Assembly: GCA_019237095.1 (NCBI GenBank)
Contig: JAFAHT010000059.1
Span: 1 to 41,151, forward strand
Direction: 5' to 3'
Source: Planctomycetaceae bacterium
Lineage (GTDB): Bacteria; Planctomycetota; Planctomycetia; Isosphaerales; Isosphaeraceae
Length of the DNA stretch: 41,151 nucleotides
In this document: positions 1-8,366 of the stretch, piece by piece
Position numbering within the stretch: the stretch's first letter is position 1
Layout of the letters: every line of letters begins with the position of its first letter
Notes under the pieces: generated by a model
Databases searched by the model: none
Told to the model about the DNA's origin: nothing
What the model saw: only the letters and a program-made list of their open reading frames with translations
Translations under genes and position numbers: made by a program

Positions 1-809
1 ACTTCATCAAGGCGAGCGTCAAGCTGCTCCTCGGGGAGGACCGTCACCGACGACGAGGGCTTCGCGCCCAGGCTTTCGCCGGCCGCCCGGCTCGACCCTG
101 ACGGCCGGGTCCGGGGCTGATCGACCGGCATCGGGGTGAAGATGCGCAGCCGGGGCCGGCGGATTCGCCCCGTGACCAGCCGCGACCAGCGGAGGTCGAA
201 CAGCTTGAAACAGAATGCGAATGCCGCACCCATCAAGTGGGCCTGGTATGCCACTGTCCCGTTGTCCCCGAACAGAGGGAAGACGAGATAGATTCCCAGC
301 AGCACCCACATCGGCATCGGCAGGAAGAAGAAGAGAATCTCACGACGGGGATAGTAGAGCGTGTAGAGAGTCACCACGGCCATCACGGCCCCGGAGGCGC
401 CGAGCATGTGGCGCTCCATGCCGCCGGAGAGCGCCGCGATGACGGCCCATCCCAGGGTGCTGACTCCTCCCGCCAGGAGATAGAACGCCAGGAAGTCGCG
501 GCTCCCATAGAGTGATTCCATCTCCCGGCCCACGAGCCAGAGGAACCACATGTTTCCCAGGATGTGGAGGATGCCGGAGTGCAGGAACGTTGCCGTCCAG
601 AGCTGCCAGATCCGGCCGTGCTGAAAGATCGCCTCGGGCGTGGCCGCGAGCCAGTCCACGAACAAATGAGAATCGCCACTGAATGCGTTCTGGAGCAAGA
701 ACATTGCGCAGTTGATGACGATCAGAGTCTTGCACCAGGGTGCTACCCCGCTAAACCAGCTCGGACCACCCGTTTCACCACGATAATATTCGCGGTCGTA
801 GATTCCCAT
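1..809 (-). CDS. Rhomboid family intramembrane serine protease (partial, 3' end outside window)
   Basis: The ORF track misses this gene because it has no stop inside the window. I translated it from the ATG at 809, which has a GGAG-type site about 10 bases upstream. The protein begins MGIYDREYYRGETGG and runs at least 269 residues. Several hydrophobic segments carry the rhomboid hallmarks: a conserved HSGILHILGNMW region near residues 77-89, GASGAVMA with the nucleophile Ser at about 139, and AYQAHLMGA with the partner His at about 191. Known family role: cleavage of membrane proteins inside the bilayer. After the last helix there is a Pro/Arg/Ser-rich cytoplasmic-type tail (from about residue 212) that continues past the window edge. 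The STAS gene lies upstream on the same strand, about 290 bases away, with a stem-loop between them. The substrate is unknown. Confidence 0.9.
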   Translation of the reverse strand, partial: MGIYDREYYRGETGGPSWFSGVAPWCKTLIVINCAMFLLQNAFSGDSHLFVDWLAATPEAIFQHGRIWQLWTATFLHSGILHILGNMWFLWLVGREMESLYGSRDFLAFYLLAGGVSTLGWAVIAALSGGMERHMLGASGAVMAVVTLYTLYYPRREILFFFLPMPMWVLLGIYLVFPLFGDNGTVAYQAHLMGAAFAFCFKLFDLRWSRLVTGRIRRPRLRIFTPMPVDQPRTRPSGSSRAAGESLGAKPSSSVTVLPEEQLDARLDE

Positions 810-1000
810 GGCGGCTCCGCTCCGGTGGGTGGAACACCCAACTGGCCCGTGCATTCCCGATTCGCGAGATCCCGGATAACGAATTGTGATCGATCAAAAC
901 CTAGTCTTGAGCCCCGAATGACGGTACTCCAACTTCATCATGGGACCGGCCTTCAAACCTGTCAACGGGTCGCGCAACGCCGCCGGATCTTCCGCCCAGC

Positions 1001-1030
1001 CGCGCCCTGGAAACCCGCTCCCAGGGCGCG
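1001..1030. other. Perfect 10-bp stem-loop between STAS gene and rhomboid gene
   Basis: CGCGCCCTGG and CCAGGGCGCG are exact reverse complements separated by a 10-base loop. It lies just beyond the stop of the minus-strand STAS gene. No T-tract follows on either strand, so it is not a textbook intrinsic terminator. It may still end or stabilise the STAS transcript. Confidence 0.5.
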
Positions 1031-1101
1031 AACCGGCCGGGCAGTAGTAGCTTCGGTCACCGTGAACGACCGGGCTATCCCGCCTCGTCGTGTCGGCCCG
1101 A

Positions 1102-1482
1102 TCAGTCGAGCTCGAAGGCTTCCATCGCCTCTGACTTCGAGTCGTAGATCGGCCAGACGATGTCCAGCGAAGTGACGCGAAGCAGCTCGCGCGTCCGTTG
1201 TGAGACACCCGAGAGCGCCATCGATCCGCCGTGCGAGAGAGCCAGCTTCCAGCATCGGATCAAGAGTGCCAGAAACATCGAGCCGAAGTAATCGACCTGG
1301 CTCAGATCAAAGAGAATCAAGGGATTCTCCTGACGTTGCAATGGCTTCAAGATCAGCTCGGCCGCCTGCTCCTCGAGTCCGAATGCCAGCCGCTCCAGGG
1401 CTGGCGTCGCCGTGATGACCGTGATGTCGCCATGGCGTTCGATGGTGAACGCATCGTCGGAATTCGCTTCCCTGGTGATCAT
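1102..1482 (-). CDS. STAS-domain protein (anti-sigma factor antagonist type)
   Basis: A 126-aa single-domain protein. The central stretch LILFDLSQVDYFGSMFLALL (about residues 55-74) matches the STAS fold signature of SpoIIAA/RsbV-like proteins, where a Ser in a xxSSGLG-type loop is phosphorylated by a partner kinase. Here the loop reads YFGSM, so a Ser (about 68) sits at the equivalent position but the usual Asp and following Gly are replaced. Established family role: binding an anti-sigma factor or switch kinase in its unphosphorylated form. No RsbW-like kinase, phosphatase or sigma factor is encoded nearby, so it is an orphan within the window. The start codon has only a weak ribosome site (CCCGAG). 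Confidence 0.8.
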   Translation of the reverse strand: MITREANSDDAFTIERHGDITVITATPALERLAFGLEEQAAELILKPLQRQENPLILFDLSQVDYFGSMFLALLIRCWKLALSHGGSMALSGVSQRTRELLRVTSLDIVWPIYDSKSEAMEAFELD

Positions 1483-1701
1483 CGTGAGTGCTCGGGAGTC
1501 AGTACCGGACGGATCATCGGCTGCAGCGTGGCAGATCCAGCATGTCGCATTCTAGGTTAGGAAGCCAGAGCTGGACGGGCAAGGTTGTTTTGCCCGGATT
1601 GATTCTCCCGGGCCAGCGGCGGCAACTCCGGCTCTCTACACAACCTGCCAGGCCGGGCCGCTCCCCCATGCGACCCGGCAACGCGGGATCGAGCGCCAGG
1701 C

Positions 1702-1926
1702 TCAGGCCGAGGGTCGACAGTTCGAAAACGCCCGGATCACCTCGTAAAGATCGTTGCTGACCATCAGGCGATCGTGTTCGAAGTCGTGCAGCCACACGTA
1801 GTTATCGCGATGAGCCTGAGCGAGCAGAGGGTATAGATCAGAAAGTTGAATCGGGATGGAGGGGGTAGTTGCGTCTTCGTGTTCGTCCTCGGGGTAGGGA
1901 AATAGCCGCAATCGTGCGGTTGCCAT
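1702..1926 (-). CDS. Small conserved-looking hypothetical protein, 74 aa
   Basis: The track ORF begins at 2031, but the ATG at 1926 is directly preceded by a very strong GGAGGAGGACC ribosome site, so the protein starts MATARLRLFPYPEDEHED. It is acidic in its first third, then carries a hydrophobic and aromatic stretch (IQLSDLYPLLAQAHRDNYVW, about residues 30-49) followed by FEHDRLMVSNDLYEVIRAF. There is no signal peptide, membrane helix or metal motif. I do not recognise the family. The strong SD and clean high-GC coding make it credible as expressed. It lies divergent to the exported peptidase gene. Confidence 0.65.
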   Translation of the reverse strand: MATARLRLFPYPEDEHEDATTPSIPIQLSDLYPLLAQAHRDNYVWLHDFEHDRLMVSNDLYEVIRAFSNCRPSA

Positions 1927-2379
1927 TTTGGTCCTCCTCCTCCGTGCGGTTCTGATCGGGTCCAACTTCGGAACGCAGTTGCAAGCAAGGCTGCGGTCCG
2001 CCGGGCCGACTGTAAGAGCATGGTGGCACAACCGTGAGGAGCACTTTTCTCTGAGCCCATGACTCTCGTCCAGCCAACCTCTTCCATCGGCCGGCCAACG
2101 ACGCGATCATCAGCCATTCCACCGATCCCGCGATATTGCCGCTGCTTGCATGCGAGTGGTTCTGATCCGATGCCGCTTCTCGCATGCGTTACGAAGTCAA
2201 AGCCGGGGCGACAAGTCCGTCGGAATCTGCTAGAGTTCCGCTCACAAGTTCACAGCCGGCGGAGGAAGGCCGGTCGAATCGCGATCGTAGCCCGGCGGAA
2301 GCGATCCTTCGGTCCGGGACCTGGCGGATCTGGGGAATTGGGTCGAGAGCCAATCGGTGCTCAGGGAGGAGCGTGGCGC
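1927..2379. promoter_or_regulatory. Divergent intergenic region, 453 bp
   Basis: This stretch separates the minus-strand 74-aa gene from the plus-strand peptidase. The long track ORF starting at 2059 only extends the peptidase frame upstream without coding character. The best sigma70-like candidate on the plus strand is GCGACA, 17 bases, TAGAGT (2208-2236), a weak match. I see no RNA gene or repeat. Confidence 0.3.
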
Positions 2380-3213
2380 ATGGAAGCACACCGCGATCAG
2401 TTGGCGCGGCGGCTCGGCGGGATCGCGACCATGGTTCTGGGATGCGTTCCGCTGCTCTGCGGGGCCTCGTTTCGCACGGGCAATTTCGTTGTCGAGGCAC
2501 CCACCCAGAGCATCGCCAGAACCGTTGCCGAACATGCCGAGACGGAACGGGTCAACATCGCCAGGGCTTGGCTGGGCCGCGAGTTGCCGGCCTGGACCAC
2601 TCCCTGCCCGATCCGGGTGAAGGTGACATCGGGAGAGGCCGGCGGCTTGACCTCGTTCGGCTTCAACAACGGCCGCGTGACCGACCAGAGCATGGTGGTG
2701 GAGGGCCGGCTCGACAGGATTCTTGCCTCGGCTCTGCCGCATGAGATCACCCACACAATCTTCGCCGCATACTTCGGCGGCCCGATGCCGCGGTGGGCCG
2801 ACGAGGGGGCGGCACTTCTGAGCGAGGACCAGCGCGAGCGCAGGCGGCATGACCAGATCGCCGTCGATCTGCTAGCCCGGCGCGGCGAGGTGTCGCTGGT
2901 TCGCCTGTTCCGAATCGAGGAGTATCCCAAGGACCTGATGTCGTTCTACGGTCAGGGTTATTCGATCTCGCGGTTCTTGATCGAGATCGGCGGCAGGCCC
3001 AGGTTCCTGCGCTTTGTCCGCGACGGCCTCGAGTCGGGATGGGACAGTGCGACGTTGAACCACTACGGGCTGGCCGATGTCCGCGAGCTCGACCGCGCCT
3101 GGCGATCGTGGCATCGCGTCACTCTGACGGCCAGCGTCCCGGACCGCGACGAGGGAGAGCTCGTTTACCGCGATCAGCCCGGCGACACAGAGGAACAGCC
3201 TCCGGGGCGTTGA
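2380..3213 (+). CDS. Exported HExxH (gluzincin-like) metallopeptidase
   Basis: Start chosen at ATG 2380 because GGGAGGA lies about 9 bases upstream. The 277-aa product begins MEAHRDQLARRLGGIATMV and has a hydrophobic N-terminal segment (about residues 10-30) that reads as a signal peptide. The zinc motif is LPHEITHTIF (H121-E-x-x-H125), followed by PRWADEGAALL. The Glu at about 142 fits the third zinc ligand of a gluzincin-type, peptidase-MA-like fold. The first half (about 35-110) has no recognised domain. Known family role: zinc-dependent peptide hydrolysis outside the cytoplasm. The substrate is unknown. It is monocistronic here, and the gene after it is convergent. Confidence 0.75.
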   Translation: MEAHRDQLARRLGGIATMVLGCVPLLCGASFRTGNFVVEAPTQSIARTVAEHAETERVNIARAWLGRELPAWTTPCPIRVKVTSGEAGGLTSFGFNNGRVTDQSMVVEGRLDRILASALPHEITHTIFAAYFGGPMPRWADEGAALLSEDQRERRRHDQIAVDLLARRGEVSLVRLFRIEEYPKDLMSFYGQGYSISRFLIEIGGRPRFLRFVRDGLESGWDSATLNHYGLADVRELDRAWRSWHRVTLTASVPDRDEGELVYRDQPGDTEEQPPGR

Positions 3214-3215
3214 GG

Positions 3216-3270
3216 CTGCCGGCGGCACGGGCCTTCCCGGAGCAGCTGTTTGCGCCCTGAGCGCCGGCAG
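3216..3270. terminator. Possible terminator: 9-bp inverted repeat between convergent genes
   Basis: CTGCCGGCG at 3216-3224 pairs perfectly with CGCCGGCAG at 3262-3270, with a 37-base loop. It begins 3 bases after the peptidase stop codon and sits between convergent genes. There is no T-run, so this is a low-confidence terminator or mRNA 3'-end structure. Confidence 0.3.
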
Positions 3271-3485
3271 GCGAGCGTGCCGACATGTTTAGTCTCGCCA
3301 AAACAGACCGCAAGTACAAAGGAGCCTTGGGTTTACGCTTAAGTTTATGACATTCGGACCAACCACGTTTCCCGGGTGCCAGAAGGTGGGTGCCCCCTTC
3401 CGCTACGGGCGTTGGTGGTTCCCTGAACTCCAGAAATCTCTACTTTTCTCTACCACACGCCCGTTCAGTATCGGTGAAGAGTTGG

Positions 3486-5255
3486 TCATTTGTGGCTCAG
3501 CTCGATCACGTCGAAGGCCGTGTCGGGGGGGGACCGGAGGCACTCGCTGGCTCGGGCGAGCAGGGCGAGCGCGGGCTGATCGAACGCCTCCCTCCGACCC
3601 CGAAGGATCGGGTAGAGGGCGGCACACGACTCGGCCCATTCCCCCTGCTCGCAGAGGGAAAGGGCCGTTTCGTAGGCGTCGCGCATCGCGAGCCATTCCG
3701 GGGTGGGGTGGCCGCCGTGAAGCTCGTAAAGGTCGGTGGGGGCGTCAATCCCGACGACGCGGACCCGGCAGAGCCGGCGCGTGGGAAGGGAGTCACCAAT
3801 CAAGGCGCGGGTGGTGCCGGTGATCAGCACGGGGACGCCGAGCTGTTTCGTCGCCCCCTCCACTCGGCTGGCGAGGTTGACCGTGTTGCCTAGCGGGCCG
3901 TACTTCAGCCGCCGGAGGCTGCCGGTGTTGCCCACGAGAGCGTCGCCGGTGTTGACGCCGATGCCCAGCGCCAGGGTGGTCTGGACCTTCGAACCCCAGC
4001 ACTCGTTGAGCCCGGGCAGTTCGCCGAGCATGGCCTGCGCCGCGCGGCAGGCGCGAGCGGCGTGGTCCGCCTGGGCCAGTGGAGCATTCCACATCGCGAG
4101 GATTCCGTCGCCGACATAGTCGACAACCACACCCCCGTGCTCGTAGATCCGCGCGGTGAGCCGCTCCAGGATGTCGCCCATGAGGAGGCAGGTCTCGCGT
4201 GCCCCCAGTCGCTCGGCGATCCGGGAGAAGCCGCGGATATCGCTGACAAGGATTGACACCTCGCGATCCTGCCCCAGGAGGAGCTCCGGGTTGCGGTCGA
4301 GCTCGTCGGACAGCTCACGGGAGAAGAACTGCTCGAACTGGACATGGCGGCGGGCGGCCTCGGCCTCCGTACTGACCCGGGCGATCCCCGCGGCGGCTGC
4401 CGCGGCCAGAACCTGGACGAGCTGTGCGTGCAGGGGCTTCAACTGGGAGGGGCCGATCGCCTCGCGCCTCACCTTGGCCCCGAACACCGCCCCGATCACC
4501 GCCCCTCCGTCCGGGTCGAGGATCGGGGAGGCGACCACCGCCGTGATCCCGGTCAGGCTCACTGACGGGTCTTCCAGGCCACCGCCTTGATAAAACGTCC
4601 GCCGCTCCTCGCGAACGCGCTCCAGGACGGTCCGGCTGTAGTTGACGCGCGGGGCGCCCGGTGCCGAATGCACCGCGACAGGCTCCCACTTTTCGCCCTT
4701 ACGCAGCAACACCAGCCCGTGATCCAGCCCGATCAGATCGACCACCGCCCGGGCGATCTCCTGGTAGAACTCCGGAGACGATGCCGCGGCACGCTGGACG
4801 CTGACGAGCGTCTCGAACCAGCGCGTGAGCTGTGATGGGTCGGGGACGTCGGTGGCGGGGTCAAGCGTGAGCGCGCGTCGGAAGCCGGCAGTGGCGATCG
4901 GCGGTGTGACGGTGCACAGCACCGTGGAGTCGACCGGCAACTCCCCACCCTTGCGGATCTCGATCGCGGTCTGGCCGAGCGTAAGCCTGAGCGGCGTCGC
5001 GAGCTCGCGAGCCTCGCCGACCTTGATGTGCGAGCCGTCCTCGAGCGGGACCGCAACGCGCTTACTCAGGTTGGCAACTCGAACCGCTCCGGACGGCAAT
5101 TCTTCCACCCGCAGGTGGTCCTTGGACACATATGGGTCCTTGTCGAGCACGCACCGGTGGGTACCGGGCCGGGGCTCACGGCCAAACTCGAAGGGCCCCG
5201 AGTCGTGGTCGAGCTGTTGCGATCGGCCCTTGCTTGACACGAAGAACTGCAACAT
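3486..5255 (-). CDS. FHA-GAF-class III adenylate/guanylate cyclase
   Basis: A 589-aa soluble signalling protein. Residues about 20-75 form an FHA domain (FGREPRPGTHRCVLDKD, then VSKDHLRVEEL, with the conserved Gly-Arg and Ser..His), which binds phosphothreonine. Residues about 145-300 look like a GAF domain. Residues about 325-515 are a class III cyclase catalytic domain: VSDIRGFSRIAE with metal Asp 339, VGDGILAMW with metal Asp 383, and NTVNLASRVEG with Asn 460 and Arg 464. The positions that normally select ATP (Lys and Asp) are Asp 379 and Gly 453 here, so substrate choice cannot be read from sequence. The C-terminus (about 530-589) resembles a short helical repeat. No Ser/Thr kinase lies nearby to supply the FHA ligand. 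Confidence 0.88.
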   Translation of the reverse strand: MLQFFVSSKGRSQQLDHDSGPFEFGREPRPGTHRCVLDKDPYVSKDHLRVEELPSGAVRVANLSKRVAVPLEDGSHIKVGEARELATPLRLTLGQTAIEIRKGGELPVDSTVLCTVTPPIATAGFRRALTLDPATDVPDPSQLTRWFETLVSVQRAAASSPEFYQEIARAVVDLIGLDHGLVLLRKGEKWEPVAVHSAPGAPRVNYSRTVLERVREERRTFYQGGGLEDPSVSLTGITAVVASPILDPDGGAVIGAVFGAKVRREAIGPSQLKPLHAQLVQVLAAAAAAGIARVSTEAEAARRHVQFEQFFSRELSDELDRNPELLLGQDREVSILVSDIRGFSRIAERLGARETCLLMGDILERLTARIYEHGGVVVDYVGDGILAMWNAPLAQADHAARACRAAQAMLGELPGLNECWGSKVQTTLALGIGVNTGDALVGNTGSLRRLKYGPLGNTVNLASRVEGATKQLGVPVLITGTTRALIGDSLPTRRLCRVRVVGIDAPTDLYELHGGHPTPEWLAMRDAYETALSLCEQGEWAESCAALYPILRGRREAFDQPALALLARASECLRSPPDTAFDVIELSHK

Positions 5256-5346
5256 CAGATCGACCCCTCTCGCCGCTGATCGTCATCGCGGTGTCCGGTC
5301 CGGTCCGGCGGTCCGTGACGAAGGGATTGGTCGAAGAAAACCGTTT

Positions 5347-5496
5347 TCAGTTCCTGCCACCTTTTCGATTCTCGAGGACTCCGGACTCCACCAGCCGCTC
5401 GTACTCATCCACGGTCATCCGGTGGAGCTCGTCGAAACGAATTCCGCAGAGTCTCTCACCGGTTACGACTCTCCAGCGGCCATCGCTTCCCCCCAT
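5347..5496 (-). CDS. 49-aa ORF directly behind fumarase, resembling the N-terminus of Uma2-type proteins
   Basis: Too short for the ORF track. It starts with ATG at 5496, one base after the fumarase stop (TGAAATG), and ends in TGA at 5347-5349, giving 49 residues. The second half reads RMTVDEYERLVESGVLENR. From memory this resembles the opening of many planctomycete Uma2 (DUF820) proteins, where the chain would continue into the PD-(D/E)XK nuclease core. Here it stops after KGGRN. Two readings fit: a remnant of a decayed Uma2 gene, or a genuine short protein translated by coupling to fumarase. GC-rich third positions favour coding. There is no independent ribosome site. Confidence 0.5.
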   Translation of the reverse strand: MGGSDGRWRVVTGERLCGIRFDELHRMTVDEYERLVESGVLENRKGGRN

Positions 5497-5497
5497 T

Positions 5498-7126
5498 TCA
5501 AGATAGCACCGGTAACTGCGAGAAGAACTCGTTGCCCTTGTCGTCGACCAGGATGAAGGCCGGGAAATCGACGACGTCGATCTTGTAGACGGCCTCCATG
5601 CCGAGCTCGGGGTACTCGAGCAACTCGACCTTCTTGATGCTCTCCTGGGCCAGCAGTGCGGCGGGGCCGCCGATCGAGCCGAGGTAGAAGCCGCCGTGCT
5701 TCTTGCAGGCGTCGGTCACGGCCTGCGAGCGGTTGCCCTTGGCGATCATCACCATCGAGCCGCCGTGGGACTGGAACAGGTCCACATAGCTGTCCATCCG
5801 GCCGGCCGTTGTGGGGCCGAACGAGCCGGAAGGAGCCCCGGGTGGGGTCTTGGCCGGACCGGCGTAGTAGACGGGATGGTCCTTCAGATAGTCGGGCATG
5901 CCCTCTCCCCGGTCGAGCCGCTCCTTGATCTTGGCGTGGGCGATGTCACGCGCGACCACGATCGTCCCGGTCAGCTTCAAAGGGGTGGAGATCGTATACT
6001 TCGAAAGGTCGGCGAGAATCTGGTTCATTGGGCGGTTGAGGTCGATATCGACGCCGTGCTTGTAGCCCAGGCCCGAGCGGTACTGTGCGGGGATGAACCG
6101 GGCCGGGTCGCGCTCCAGCTCCTCGAGCCAGACCCCGTCGCGGTCGATCCGGGCCTTCATGTTGCGATCGGCCGAGCAGGACACGCCGATTCCCACCGGA
6201 CAACTGGCGCCATGGCGAGGCAGGCGGATCACCCGGGCGTCGAGCGCGAAGTACTTGCCGCCGAACTGGGCCCCGATCCCGCTCTTGCGGGCCAGGTCCA
6301 TCACCGTCTCCTCGAGTTCCAGGTCGCGGAAGGCCTGACCGAGCTTGCTTCCCTGCGTCGGCAGCTTGTCGAGATACCCCGCACTGGCGAGCTTGACCGT
6401 CTTCATGGTCGCCTCGGCCGACGTCCCACCAATCACCACCGCGAGGTGATAGGGTGGGCAGGCGGCCGTGCCCAGCGAACGCAGCTTCTCCTTGAGAAAC
6501 TTCTCCAGGCTCGCCGGATTGAGCAGCGCCTTGGTTTCCTGGAAGAGCATCGACTTGTTGGCCGATCCGCCTCCCTTGGCGACGAACAGAAACTCATACT
6601 TCTCGCCCGGGGTCGCGAAAATGTCGATCTGGGCCGGCAGGTTCGTGCCGGAGTTGATCTCGTCGTACATCGAAAGCGGAATGGTCTGCGAGTAGCGGAG
6701 ATTCTCTTTCTGATACGTGTCGAAGACTCCCCGCGACAGCCACTCCTCGTCCTTGGCGCCGCCGGTCCAGACGCGCTGGCCTTTCTTGCCGATGATCGTC
6801 GCCGTGCCGGTGTCCTGGCACATCGGCAGCTCGAACCCCGCGGCCACCGCGGCGTTTCGCAAGAGGGCCAGGGCAACGCCCCGGTCGTTGGGCGACGCTT
6901 CGGGATCGTCGAGAATCCCCGCGACCTTGGCGAGGTGCGCCGCGCGGTACAGAAACGAGACATCCCGCAGGGCTTCCCTCGCCAGAAGCCGGAGCGCCTC
7001 CGGCTTGATCTTGAGGATCTCTTCTCCCTCGAAGGTCGCAGTGGAAACGAGATTTGCATCGAGCTTGCGGTAACTGGTCGAATCAGGGGCCAGGGGGAAA
7101 GGGTCCTGGTAAGCGAACTCTGGCAT
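5498..7126 (-). CDS. fumA: Fumarate hydratase class I (single-chain, [4Fe-4S])
   Basis: A 542-aa protein of FumA/FumB length, collinear with the class I family. It catalyses reversible hydration of fumarate to malate in the TCA cycle, using an oxygen-sensitive [4Fe-4S] cluster. The expected Cys ligands are visible in [11 protein letters not shown] (Cys 103), [15 protein letters not shown] and [13 protein letters not shown]. The C-terminal half has the [13 protein letters not shown] region and [11 protein letters not shown], typical of the beta part of two-subunit class I fumarases, so alpha and beta are fused here. The start ATG at 7126 is supported by the family alignment. A 49-aa ORF follows with one base between. 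Citrate synthase is also in this window but not linked. Confidence 0.95.
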   Translation of the reverse strand: MPEFAYQDPFPLAPDSTSYRKLDANLVSTATFEGEEILKIKPEALRLLAREALRDVSFLYRAAHLAKVAGILDDPEASPNDRGVALALLRNAAVAAGFELPMCQDTGTATIIGKKGQRVWTGGAKDEEWLSRGVFDTYQKENLRYSQTIPLSMYDEINSGTNLPAQIDIFATPGEKYEFLFVAKGGGSANKSMLFQETKALLNPASLEKFLKEKLRSLGTAACPPYHLAVVIGGTSAEATMKTVKLASAGYLDKLPTQGSKLGQAFRDLELEETVMDLARKSGIGAQFGGKYFALDARVIRLPRHGASCPVGIGVSCSADRNMKARIDRDGVWLEELERDPARFIPAQYRSGLGYKHGVDIDLNRPMNQILADLSKYTISTPLKLTGTIVVARDIAHAKIKERLDRGEGMPDYLKDHPVYYAGPAKTPPGAPSGSFGPTTAGRMDSYVDLFQSHGGSMVMIAKGNRSQAVTDACKKHGGFYLGSIGGPAALLAQESIKKVELLEYPELGMEAVYKIDVVDFPAFILVDDKGNEFFSQLPVLS

Positions 7127-7201
7127 GATCGGCTCCTCCCGAAGAAGTCCGGGCGGGGTTGTTCTACCCTCGTCGGGTCAAATCACGAGGAGCCCATTGT
7201 A

Positions 7202-7870
7202 TCACGGCTGGAGCTCGAGAGTCGCCCAGAGGCTGGGATTTTCGCCGAGCGGAAAATCGCGGCCGACGCCCAGGAACTGGTCCTCGCGCTCGTGGTCCGA
7301 AACCTGATAGGCAAAGCCCAGCCGGCGGTTCGTCTCCGGATCGAAGCCGTGCAGGGCCCGGGCCGGCAGAAAGAGCTCCAGGAGCCAGCCAGCTCGGGAC
7401 AGCTCGGCGTGCATGCTCAGCACGTCGGGCGAGGCGATCGGGGCGTCGGCAACGGCCCGGGCAATCGCACGCTGGCTGACATCGACATCCAGGCTCTTGC
7501 AATCGCGCCCCAGAGTCAGATGCGCTGTGAAGCGATGGCAGAAGCGCGTGGCCCGGCTCACGTTGCGGGTATCGCGCGTGTCGATCCAGAGGTTGACATC
7601 CGCGAACCCTTCGGGCCGATTCGCACTTCTGGCAGCCTTGCTGGCCGGTGCGTCCGCCAGGATCGCGATTCCTAGCCCCCCAGGATTCCAGGCGAGCCGC
7701 ACTGATGCCCAGGAGACGCGGCCTTCGAGCGACGAAAGATCCGGAACCGCACAGGTTGCGGGCAGATCGAGCAGCCCGCCGCGCGCACCGCGACGGGGGA
7801 TCTCCTCGACCCGCGGACACGGTGCACTGAGCCGGAACCAGAACGCCTGGGGCAACAGGGCCTTGCCCAT
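7202..7870 (-). CDS. CBM9/DOMON-like domain protein, 222 aa
   Basis: The start is ATG 7870, preceded by CGGGAG at good spacing. A GTG at 7912 overlapping the upstream stop (GTGA) is an alternative that would add 14 residues. The protein carries beta-rich sequence with the pattern of carbohydrate-binding family 9/DOMON-like domains: DVNLWIDTRDTRNVSRATRF in the middle and WLLELFLPARALHGFDPETN plus RRLGFAYQVSDHERED near the end. In that superfamily the fold binds sugars or haem, but I see no clear ligand residues. No signal peptide is visible, which is odd for a sugar-binding domain. It lies just after the membrane protein gene, and translation may be coupled. Function unknown. Confidence 0.6.
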   Translation of the reverse strand: MGKALLPQAFWFRLSAPCPRVEEIPRRGARGGLLDLPATCAVPDLSSLEGRVSWASVRLAWNPGGLGIAILADAPASKAARSANRPEGFADVNLWIDTRDTRNVSRATRFCHRFTAHLTLGRDCKSLDVDVSQRAIARAVADAPIASPDVLSMHAELSRAGWLLELFLPARALHGFDPETNRRLGFAYQVSDHEREDQFLGVGRDFPLGENPSLWATLELQP

Positions 7871-7908
7871 CGCGAAACACTCCCGGACCGCACCGCAGCG
7901 CAACACGC

Positions 7909-8235
7909 TCACTCGAGCGACGAATCGACAAACGGCTTGGGTTTGGAGAACGGGCTGGGCTTGACCAGGGCACCGATGATCGTGCTGACCCCGAGCCCGA
8001 TCAGCAGGAACGCCAGGCTGTACCGCGCCAGGGCCCAGACCCCGATGAAGGCCGACCAGAATCCGAACTGGATCCCGTACCAGGGCTGGTCCTTGAGCCA
8101 TCCCTCGATGAAGGCGGTGATCGCGATCAAGAACATGATGCCCGGCCACCAGAATCGGGTTGCGAACAGGACGCCGATCCCGATCAACCAGATCCCGCCA
8201 ATCAAAGTCCTGCGACGTCCCGGCTCAGGGTGCAT
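7909..8235 (-). CDS. Small membrane protein with two hydrophobic hairpins
   Basis: A 108-aa protein from ATG 8235. The track start at 8256 is a TTG without better support. It has two hydrophobic blocks, LIGGIWLIGIGVLFATRFWW with PGIMFLIAITAFIEGW, and FWSAFIGVWALARYSLAFLL with IGLGVSTIIGAL. Each is long enough for one or two membrane passes, and a short charged C-terminal tail follows (KPKPFVDSSLE). The pattern is similar to LiaI/LiaF-type transmembrane modules, but this is a weak resemblance. It overlaps the possible GTG start of the CBM9-like gene and is probably co-transcribed with it. Confidence 0.6.
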   Translation of the reverse strand: MHPEPGRRRTLIGGIWLIGIGVLFATRFWWPGIMFLIAITAFIEGWLKDQPWYGIQFGFWSAFIGVWALARYSLAFLLIGLGVSTIIGALVKPSPFSKPKPFVDSSLE

Positions 8236-8330
8236 GTGCGATGCCCCGCGGTGCAAGAAAGTGCGCGAGTTCCCGGAAAGTCCGTCCGCGCCTCACGGAG
8301 TGGTTCGTGAAACCATCGCAATTATTGCGG

Positions 8331-8359
8331 CAAGAACTCTTCTTGTCGTACAGGACAAG
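8331..8359. terminator. Candidate terminator hairpins downstream of ribH
   Basis: CAAGAA-ctc-TTCTTG (8331-8345) and the overlapping CTTGTC..GACAAG (8342-8359) can form alternative stem-loops a few bases after the ribH stop on the minus strand. The following minus-strand sequence is only moderately AT-rich (AATAATT), so this is tentative. Confidence 0.35.
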
Positions 8360-8366
8360 TCCTTCC

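Noticed and set aside
5696-7675. 659-aa plus-strand ORF opposite fumarase
   Set aside because: It is the antisense reading of a certain fumarase gene in GC-rich DNA; no ribosome site and no coherent domain.
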